From positions 282,001 through 346,000 of the forward strand of contig JAJGOT010000471.1 in NCBI GenBank assembly GCA_022457155.1: a stretch of 64,000 nucleotides of DNA, written 5' to 3'. Below are positions 56,436 through 64,000 of this stretch, one piece after another. A program made the translations under genes and the position numbers. A model generated the notes under the pieces. It saw only the letters and a list, made by a program, of their open reading frames with translations, was not told the origin of the DNA and ran no database searches. Each line of letters starts with the position of its first letter. Position 1 is the first letter of the stretch. This DNA is from Cladopsammia gracilis. Lineage: Eukaryota; Cnidaria; Anthozoa; Scleractinia; Dendrophylliidae.

Positions 56436-58115
56436 AATGCACAGCGTCCAAAATGTCAGAAAAGTCCGTCGGATGTAAGTGACAAATCCAATATTATTTT
56501 AATTGTGTCACTGAGGACAATTAAACTGGCTTTTGTGTTCCGGCATTTTGGCGAAGAATAATCAGCTATCTTATTTTTCAAATAATTGTCTTGACCGTGT
56601 CGATTCGGCGTTTACACGTTATCTGTTGTCTTCTGATTTTATTGATCGAAAATTATTAGACAGGTTCCCCGCAGTGTTTAGAAGAGAAGTTTGTCGTGTA
56701 TGATCGTTCGCCCATTGTTGTTATAAGAGATGTATCACTTTGCTGTTAAGTAACAAATCAAACAAGAGAAAAATGTGAACAAGCCGTGAATTTTGCATAT
56801 GACTATTCAGATAGCAAATGTGGTGAAGAACTTCAAGTTGCTCCGGTCAACTAATGTTGATGTATTACATTATATTTAAGCTTTTTATTTAGTTTATCGT
56901 GTTTATGCCAACTCGTCTTTTAACCTGTTTACCGCGAAAGTGCGCTAACTGGAGTAACCAGTTACTCCGTTATATAAGTCTCAATAAGGTGTCCGACGTC
57001 CTTCTGGGTATGATTTGGACTTGACTTGTTTCGTACCCAAAACGACATGTTTTATCCTTCCCGTGAAAACGAAAGGCGTTAAATTTCCGATATCATCATG
57101 GACGTCTGAGGCGGAATTTTACAAAAGAAAACTCCAGTTTTAGGTCAAATTCATTATGAATTTATAAGGCGACTACTTCCGAACAGCTTCGTTTAGGCGA
57201 AACGATTCGATGGGTTCTACTGTCAGTTGAGTTGAGTCGCTCTGACGAAGGGCTATCGTCGCTCGAAACTTTAAGTTATTTTAGGTCATTTTACGATGGC
57301 CAATATATTCATCTAATCAACTCATGTATGTTGATAAAACCAATATACAATAAGATACAAGATTACAATAAGAATGTCTTACCTTTTGGTTTGATCTTAG
57401 TACCTGAGCTGAAATCGAAACTTTGCTCAGGAAGTTGCAAACAGTGATGGAATATTAAAAACTCACCGGAAATTATTAAGCGGCCAGACATGTCTTTTGA
57501 ACTTGTTCGCGGTTTGTTAACATTATGTAAAAAGTTTTCCTTTTCGTGGGGAGACGGTTGTTACTTTAACAGCTTTATGGTAAAAATATTCCAGTCATAT
57601 CACTTACTATTCAGGATCATCCCGAAAAAAAAAATCTTGAAATTTGATCTTTTGCAAAGGAGTCCGAGATATTATTATCTCGGGATTATTTATCATGCAT
57701 TATGCACTGAATTTACCTCAATAATTAGCCAGAAGCTGTAATAATTTATTCGAAAATTTTGAAACTGTTTGAACGGACAATGATGCCACACAGTCACGCA
57801 ACAGTAGTTCGGGTTCGAATCAGTTTGAAAATTTTAAAAACTAAGAGGATATGTATGTATATATTTTTAAAAATTTATTATTTTGGTCAGTTTGATGGAA
57901 AATCTGGGACAGAAGTTCCCGGTGCCTTGTGTCGGTAAAGTAAAAGAGAGTGATCCTGAGCTCGATTTTGAGGGCCTAGGCAAAAGTATAGTTTTTCAAC
58001 TGATCCGTTTCCCGATGTCACCCCGCCGTGTTAGTCAGAATTGTCATTCCGATCTCACTTAAATACTTTGTAAGTAGTAATTTTATGGCGCTGGATTCGA
58101 TCAAGCCCGCGAGCG
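56436..58115 (+). repeat. Large duplicated block, copy A
   Basis: Shares with 58969-61010 long similar stretches, starting GAAATGCACAGCGTCC and ending GGCGCTGGATTC(G/A)ATCAAGC. It contains only short chance frames. Two of these look like an exon start on the minus strand (ATG TCT GGC CGC before a GTGAGT donor) in both copies, but no protein follows. Confidence 0.8.
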
Positions 58116-58116
58116 A

Positions 58117-58960
58117 GCGAAAATTTACTGAGCTTTTGTTCGGGCCCAAGAAAAGTGGCCGTAATAACGAAATGGTAATAAGGCGAAGTTCCACTGTTTT
58201 TCCTAAAGGTCATGTGTTCTGGCGTTAAATTGTACACCTTGTGATTAGCTAAACATCTCGCGCTACTTACTCAACCAACAGAGGAGAAATACGAATGTAG
58301 AATAGAACGGTTTTTAGTTGATTGGCGTAAAACCAAATCCAAAGTTATTACTCTGACCAATCACAGTAGACGGAGACAATCCAGTGAACCAATCAGAACT
58401 CGAAGCAAATGCACGTAGCCGGCGCCAAGCGCGGGAAAACGCGTGCGAGCAAGACACGATTGGTTTTGGTTTTACTTTGAATGGTTGAGAAAGTGGCGCG
58501 AGAGTTTTTAGCCAATTACAAAGCGCAGCAATGGAAAACGAAAGAAATTACAAAATCACCTTTTTCTCCACACTGTTTGACGCCGAACTGAAAACCGCCC
58601 TGTGTACACACTGACCACAACAAACTACTGGTTTTGTTTCTTCCCCATCCGCCCTGGCAGACAGATCTGCTATTTAAATACCCCTATTTTTGTTTGTTGT
58701 ACTTTGGTTACACTCTATCTCTGTGTGTGAAAAGAACGGATTCACCGGCGTGTTTTCCTAGGAGCGGCAGTTAGGGAAAAAAGAAATCAAAAGAAATCGG
58801 AAATCGGTTTGCGATAGTTTTCCATCCTTTAGAAAGAAATGTCCAGTCGGGTTTCATTTGACTGTGCAGTTGTATCCTCTTTGGAACACATCCCGGAGGG
58901 GATGCTTAATAGGGTACTAAAATATAAAATGACCACCGTAGGGTAATGAGCCGAAACACA
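58117..58960 (+). repeat. Dispersed 0.85-kb repeat, copy 2
   Basis: Partner of 51335-52235, sitting between block copies A and B. One CCAAT box is mutated (GATTAGC) relative to copy 1. Confidence 0.85.
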
Positions 58961-58968
58961 ATATGACA

Positions 58969-61010
58969 TGAAATGCACAGCGTCCAAAATGACAGAAAAG
59001 TCCCTCGGATGTAAGTGACAAATCCAATATTTAATTGTGCCTCTGAGGACAATTAAACTGGCTTTTGTGTTCCAGCATTTTAGCGAAGAATAATCAGCCA
59101 TCTTATTTTTCAAAAAATTGTCTTGACCGTGTCGATTCGGCGTTCATACGTTATCTTTTGTCTTCTAATTTTATTGATCGAAAATTATTAGACAGGTTCC
59201 CCGCAGTGTTTAGAAGAGTAGTTTGTCGTTGTATGATCGTTCGCCGGGGGGGGGGGGGACTCCCATATAAAAATGACGAGGGTGCTCGTCGTACCTTTAG
59301 GAGTCAAAGTTTGTAGATTGGGATCAAAATTTGTAAAATTTCCGACGAGCACCCCGGCATTTTTATATGGGAGTACCCCCCCCCCCGGGGATCGTTCGCC
59401 TATTGCTGTTATAAGAGATCGGTATCACTTTGCTGATAAGTAACAAATCAAACAAGAGAAAAATGTGAACAAGCCGTGAAGTTTGCATATGACTATTCAG
59501 ATAGCAGATGTGGTGATCATGAAGAACTTCAAGTTTTTTCGGTCAACAAATGCTGATGTATTACATTATACTGTTAAGCATGTTTATGCCAACTCGTCTT
59601 TTTAGCTGTTCACGAAAGTGCGCTGGTGTCAACCTAAATATCCTCCATACGTATACTGGTGCCAATTTATTTCTTCAATTAACAATGGTTGGGAGAACCT
59701 GGTTACTAAAGCGATATAAATTGGTGCATAGTGATCTTGTAACCTGAAAAGTTAGTTCTGAAGAGGAAAGAGTTGGTATTTTGGTCCTGATTCGGAATTT
59801 GGTCATTCGGATATTGTTCTTTTGTTTTCCGAGGCATCATTTTTTATAAAAGTGAGTGTTTTTTGTGAGTGTCTCAACAATTTTGCAGCTAATTGTAGCT
59901 GCTTTTTTTTCCCGAAAATCCTAGCTGAGCTTGTTTCGTACCCAAAACGACATGTTTTATCCCTCCCGTGAAAACGAAAGGTGTTAAATTTCCGATATCA
60001 TCATGGACGTCTAAGGCGGAATTTTACAAAAGAAAACTCCAGTTTTAGGTCAAATTCATTATGAATTTATAAGGCGACTACTTCCGAACAGCTTCGTTTA
60101 GGCGAAACGATTCGATGGGTTCTTGAGTCGCTATGACGAAGGGCTATCGTCGCTTGAAACTTTAAGTTATTTTAGGTCATTTTACGATGGCCAATATATT
60201 TACTTAATCAACGTAACTCATGCAGTTGATAAAACCAATATACAATAAGATACAAGATTACAATAAGAATGTCTTACCTTTTGGTTTGATCTTAGTACCT
60301 GAGCTGAAATCGAAACTTTGCTCAGGAAGTTGCAAACAGTGATGGAATATTAAAAACTCACCGGAAATTATTAAGCGGCCAGACATGTCTTTTGAACTTG
60401 TTCGCGGTTTGTTTACATTATGTAAAAAGTTTTCCTTTTCGTGGGGAGACGGTTGTTACTTTAATAGCTTTATGGTGAAAATATTCCAGTCATATCACTC
60501 ACTATTCAGGATCATCCCGAAAAAAAAATCTTGAAATTTGATCTTTTTCAAAGGAGTCCGAGATATTATTATCTCGGGATTATTTATCATGCATTATGCA
60601 CTGAATTTACCTCAATAATTAGCCAGAAACTGTCAGTAATATTAATATTTATTTTGAAACTTTTTGAAAAGTTTGAACAGACAATGATGACAGACGGTTA
60701 CGCAACAGTAGTTCGGGTTCGAATCAGTTTGATAAATTTAAAAACTAAGAGGATATGTATGTATATATGTTTAAAAATTTATTATTTTCGTCAGTTTGAT
60801 AGAAAATCTGGGACAGAAGTTCCCCCGGTGCCTTGTGTCGGTAAAGTAAAAGAGAGTGATCCTGAGCTTGATTTTGAGGGCCTAGGCAAAAGTATAGTTT
60901 TTCAACTGATCCGTTTCCCGATGTCACCGGCCGTGTTAGTCAGAATTATCATTCCGATCTCAGTAGTATTGACTATACGGCGCTGGATTCAATCAAGCCC
61001 GTGCGAAAAT
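58969..61010 (+). repeat. Large duplicated block, copy B
   Basis: Partner of 56436-58115, longer because of a MITE insertion at 59246-59390 and other length changes around 59,600-59,940. It ends near a GAGC microsatellite (about 61,031-61,060), which generates a spurious Glu/Arg/Ser-rich frame. Confidence 0.8.
59246..59390. mobile_element. Poly-G MITE, 145 bp, TSD ATCGTTCGCC
   Basis: Complete member of the family: a G run then ACTCCCATATAAAAATGACG and GGTGCTCGTCG, answered by CGACGAGCACCCCGGCATTT, ATATGGGAGTA and a C run. The 10-bp ATCGTTCGCC (11 bp if the adjacent G is counted) is present on both sides (59236-59245, 59391-59400) and only once at the empty site in copy A (56703-56712). A 9-11 bp duplication suggests a Mutator-like origin, which is inference. 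Confidence 0.9.
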
Positions 61011-61090
61011 CGTGCTAGGAAGGAAAGACTTGAGCGAGCGAGCGAGCGAGCGAGCGAACGAGTCGTCTCGTTGGCATATACTTTATAATT

Positions 61091-61430
61091 CATTCCGCTT
61101 GATGTAAAGCTCGCCCACTCGATTAATTAAATATCTAGAAAGGGACTGTTGGCAGTCTATTTTAATTTTTACTTGTTACAACCAATAAGGTGAACGGCAA
61201 GGAATCAATGGCCAACTTCCATCTAGAACAAATGTGTGGAATCTTTTCCCCGAAATAACACCACCATGGCTATGCATATTTATCCAATATATCAAATTGT
61301 ACCGGGTCGAGATTTCTTTAATTTCGAAAAATTTCGAACCTCGCTTTTCCCGTTCGGACTTCAACTTCAGAGAAAAAAACTCATTTCGGACGTTTTCCCG
61401 ATACACTGGGACGTTTCTCCTGCTCTGTGC
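61091..61430 (+). repeat. Dispersed repeat, copy 2 (partner at 4091-4440)
   Basis: See the entry at 4091. The two copies are 57 kb apart on the same strand and differ by substitutions and several indels. Confidence 0.75.
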
Positions 61431-62125
61431 AAATTCTCAAAATAGTCAGTAAGACAATTTGAGACCCTGACTGAACAAGAATTTGACGTTGATGAGGCTC
61501 AGGTTAGTAGTTCTTGGAGACAACAGTGATGATGAAGATGCGGATTAAAAGTAGTGGCGAATCCCGGGGCCGCGCCCTCCCCCTTATCATTTTCATTCAC
61601 CTCCCTCCCTCCTTATTCACTCCATCTCAACCCCCCCCCCCCCCGGAGTCTGGATCCGCCATTAATAAGCAGCATGCTGTCAGAATTTATATTGACATAA
61701 TCGTCGAGTTGAATAATTTGTACTGTCCATTTTAAATGTTTATAATTTTTAATGTCCAGATGCTTCATCTGTACGCTTTTGTCCGAAGTTAAAGGTTTTG
61801 TATTATCATTTTGCTGTGTGCCAAAAGCGAAAAACAGAGCCGTTATATCGCTTTCTACAGTTACAATATTTATTCCTTAGGTAAATAATTGTGATATTCG
61901 TTTTATGTTTAGACTCCCTGCTTATGGTTATCAAAATTATTGAATGTTTGTATACCTCATCAATCGATTGAAAACAGACTCGTTAATTTATTAGCAACCA
62001 TTTGAATCCATTGCCAATAGTGTTTGTCTAAGTTTTACTGTAAAGGCGGTATTCTGCACGACACTTAATTTTCGCGTTTTAAGATAATTAGTTATGCATT
62101 TATTTTACCGTAGAAGTGCCTTCTT
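61431..62125. other. No gene recognised
   Basis: AT-rich spacer with a C run at about 61,631-61,644; no exon or clear repeat. Confidence 0.4.
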
Positions 62126-62208
62126 ATAGACCCTATTCACAAATGGAGGCCGATTAGCATGAATATAAAAGAATAATAAATCGGCTGCCATTTGTGAATA
62201 GGGTCTAT
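62126..62208. mobile_element. Hairpin MITE, 83 bp
   Basis: Starts ATAGACCCTATTCACAAATG and ends with the inverted CATTTGTGAATAGGGTCTAT; arms of about 30 bp and a short loop. It lies about 470 bp upstream of the GPCR. Confidence 0.85.
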
Positions 62209-62677
62209 TGTTGTGTGTTTTTTGTGTATGTCTGTGTTTAAACCTAAAACGCGAATAATAACGTCATAAAATATATTGCTCTCACAATCGATTACAGTAA
62301 GGTAATTGGGCATCCATATATGGTACCGAAAGTAATGAAGGGTTCGTCGCATAATATTAAGAAAGTAAATCATTTTTTTTTTTAATATTTATTTTTTAAG
62401 GATATGCACAGATAACACCTGGCCAAAATATACCACGACTTGTCCGTGAAAACTGGTATAAGTCGTTATCTTTTCTGATAATAAGTATTTAATTCGCAAT
62501 ATGAACTGATAACGGCGTGTAGACTGAGCGAATAAGATTCTTCTTTCCGCACCATCGCTATTGACAGGCAGTCGACGTTTCACCTGACTTTCAAAGTCCG
62601 AACACGATTCTCAGCTGCAATTCAACACGACGGGCCGTCAATTGCATCAGTCAGAGCAAGGCCAAAGAGGTATAAAC
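62209..62677. other. 5' flank of the GPCR gene
   Basis: No coding exon. A T run at 62,371-62,382 is followed by AT-rich sequence. The region just before the GPCR start presumably holds its promoter and 5' UTR, but no clear TATA box or acceptor decides this. Confidence 0.4.
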
Positions 62678-63676
62678 ATGAATCCCAGTCTGGATCAAGA
62701 ATTCATTTCCAGTATCTTCATCATCAATGGGGCCATACTGCTTTTATTTGCCGTTCTGATATCGATATCTAACGGATTACTCTTGTTCATGATATACAAA
62801 GACCCGTTGAAGACGTTTCGCAACGCAACCGCCGTTCTTATCTTCTCTTTGGGTGTCGCTGATCTCCTGACCGGCTGTGTCACCGCCGTAGACGTGGGAA
62901 TATCCCATATCTTGGAAGGACTCGCCATTCGGAAGGTTATGCTCCAAGCGAAAATCATTTCACAAATCACCGTGCGCGCCAGCGTGTTTATCATGACGAT
63001 GTTTGCCGTGGAGCGTTTTATAGCCGTCGCCTTTCCGTACGTTTATCGTTTTTCTGTGACCATCAGGAAGACAGTCTTTGGTTGCGTGCTTTGTTGGCTG
63101 GTCGCCATCATTAGCAGTTGCTTGGAGTTGGTAGTTGATCGGGATCTATATGATGTGATATTTCTTTATATCACATTCGTTGTTCCACTTATCACTGTAT
63201 GCTTTACTTATTGCACGACTTACTGGGTCATGAAAAGAAAGACAAAACGGCTGCATCGGCTTCGTAGTTTGAGCAAATCTCCAGAGCAAGGGCAAATGCT
63301 GCAGAAAGAGAGAATGGCCAAGCAATCGGAAAAACTACAAACGCAGCTGATGAAAACTGCGATGTTGATTATCTTTGTTTTTGTTCTATCGCTGCTTCCT
63401 TTCTGGTCATTTACAATCATTGGCAGATATTGCAAGAGCTGCATTCAGGAAAAATGGTATATTGCATGTTATCGATTTTCAATTCCGATCCTCTACAGTA
63501 ACTCTGCGTTCAACCCGCTGCTATATGCGTGGAGAATGCGGCCATATCGGCGAAGCTTTCAAGCTCTGTTTGGAAGAAGACAAGATAGTCCTAAAAACTC
63601 AAGTTTTGCCGAGAAAACACTCAGAAATGAAACTTGTCTGAGGATCAGCAATTTTAATGATGAAACAAAACTGTAA
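62678..63676 (+). CDS. Rhodopsin-class (class A) GPCR, 332 aa, intronless
   Basis: Seven-transmembrane receptor for an unknown ligand at the cell surface. The first ATG in frame is 62678, in a good context (AAACATGA). Class A landmarks: N32 in TM1 (ISNG), D62 in TM2 (VADLL), VERF at 111-114 where DRY usually stands, W140 in TM4, P170 in TM5, P241 in TM6 (SLLPFW), and N279-P280-Y283 in TM7 (NPLLY). The third intracellular loop is short and basic (RKTKRLHRLR). The usual cysteine at the top of TM3 and its partner in loop 2 are absent, while the third extracellular loop has CKSC (252-255). That combination is known from the melanocortin/adenosine/cannabinoid cluster, where many cnidarian orphan receptors fall, but the subfamily call is inference. 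Intact, with no frameshift. Confidence 0.93.
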   Translation: MNPSLDQEFISSIFIINGAILLLFAVLISISNGLLLFMIYKDPLKTFRNATAVLIFSLGVADLLTGCVTAVDVGISHILEGLAIRKVMLQAKIISQITVRASVFIMTMFAVERFIAVAFPYVYRFSVTIRKTVFGCVLCWLVAIISSCLELVVDRDLYDVIFLYITFVVPLITVCFTYCTTYWVMKRKTKRLHRLRSLSKSPEQGQMLQKERMAKQSEKLQTQLMKTAMLIIFVFVLSLLPFWSFTIIGRYCKSCIQEKWYIACYRFSIPILYSNSAFNPLLYAWRMRPYRRSFQALFGRRQDSPKNSSFAEKTLRNETCLRISNFNDETKL

Positions 63677-63814
63677 GCTAAGCCAATCGACAATTTTTTT
63701 TTTTTTTTGCGTAAAGGTGCGACACACGTTTTCACTTTTTTAGACGGCCTCGCTTCTCAGGAACAGAATGTACCCACTTTTCGGCTTTCCTTGACGAGTA
63801 TTTGGATATGATAT

Positions 63815-63945
63815 GTAAGTGAAGAAGATACGATAATCCTAGAACTCGAGCTTTAAGATCAGAAAAACTAAGAAAGGAAAACAATGCGAGGGCTAGCAAT
63901 TTTAATTATAAGATAAAACTGCAATTTAAACTAGTCGACAAATCT
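63815..63945 (+). pseudogene. Relic of a GPCR paralogue's C-terminal tail
   Basis: After the GPCR stop, 63,815-63,945 aligns with the gene's last 110 nt (GAAGAAGA(C/T)A(A/C)GATA, AGCAATTTTAAT(G/T)AT). Translated in frame it reads RRYDNPRTRALRSEKLRKEN... SNFNYKIKL against RRQDSPKNSS... SNFNDETKL. The upstream transmembrane part is missing, so this is a remnant of a tandem copy or a 3'-end duplication. No ATG or stop in the expected place. Confidence 0.55.
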
Positions 63946-64000
63946 TGCTGTAGTCTGGCTTTTAACTCTTGTTTTGCGCGCGGCGTTCCGGCTTCTCGGT
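63946..64000. other. Window end; nothing recognised
   Basis: Short unassigned sequence running into the window edge; the relic's frame stays open here. Confidence 0.3.

Noticed and set aside
57220..57275. CTGACGA ... GAAAC pattern resembling a hammerhead ribozyme core, also in block copy B
   Set aside because: Stem II can pair, but the flanking stem I strands are not complementary and copy B has a changed core, so a ribozyme is not supported.
57370..57498. Minus-strand first exon (MSGRLIIS) plus 26-nt exon in both duplicated blocks
   Set aside because: Splice sites look fair, but only 17 residues result and no further exon could be found.
60531..61088. 185-residue plus-strand frame
   Set aside because: Runs through a duplicated non-coding block and a GAGC microsatellite; the corresponding frame in copy A is interrupted.

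Overview
The window looks like nuclear DNA of an anthozoan cnidarian, most likely a stony coral. It is AT-rich, has GT-AG introns, and carries animal gene families (MOV10 helicase, rhamnose-binding lectin, rhodopsin-class GPCR, STAND-ankyrin protein) among dense short inverted-repeat transposons. The assignment is inference from gene content; no marker fixes the species.

Layout. 0-11 kb is repeat-rich: an integrase-like pseudogene (0.5-1.2 kb), a tandem duplication carrying a MITE (2-3.1 kb), a TTAA-flanked element (5.2-5.9 kb) and the remains of a Penelope-like reverse transcriptase (7.3-9.1 kb). 11.2-29.1 kb is a 17-exon minus-strand gene for a complete 1,022-residue MOV10-family RNA helicase. 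Its introns hold at least eight foldback elements, a tRNA-derived SINE and a 17-bp minisatellite. 29-42 kb has no intact gene. It holds a 959-bp inverted-repeat element, a giant palindrome (arms about 1.3 kb) in which each arm carries a promoter-like segment and an open first exon, a 73-bp minisatellite split by an hAT-like MITE, and a broken secreted-protein fragment. 42.8-49.6 kb is a plus-strand two-exon gene joining a HEPN-like segment with an RNxxxxH motif, a coiled coil, one membrane segment, a STAND NTPase and ankyrin repeats; one +1 frameshift interrupts it. 52.6-56.1 kb is a minus-strand five-exon lectin gene whose second and third lectin exons are near-identical recent duplicates. 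56.4-61 kb is a duplicated non-coding block around a CCAAT-rich promoter-like repeat. 62.7-63.7 kb is an intact single-exon GPCR, followed by the tail of a lost paralogue.

How the genes may relate. MOV10 (RNA silencing and retroelement control), the HEPN-STAND-ankyrin protein (architecture of an intracellular sensor-effector) and the secreted lectin (microbe or self glycan binding) all fit defence roles, but they lie on different strands and are separated by repeats, so no shared regulation is claimed. The best candidate for an undescribed system is the HEPN-STAND-ankyrin gene; next is the giant palindrome with its two converging exon copies.
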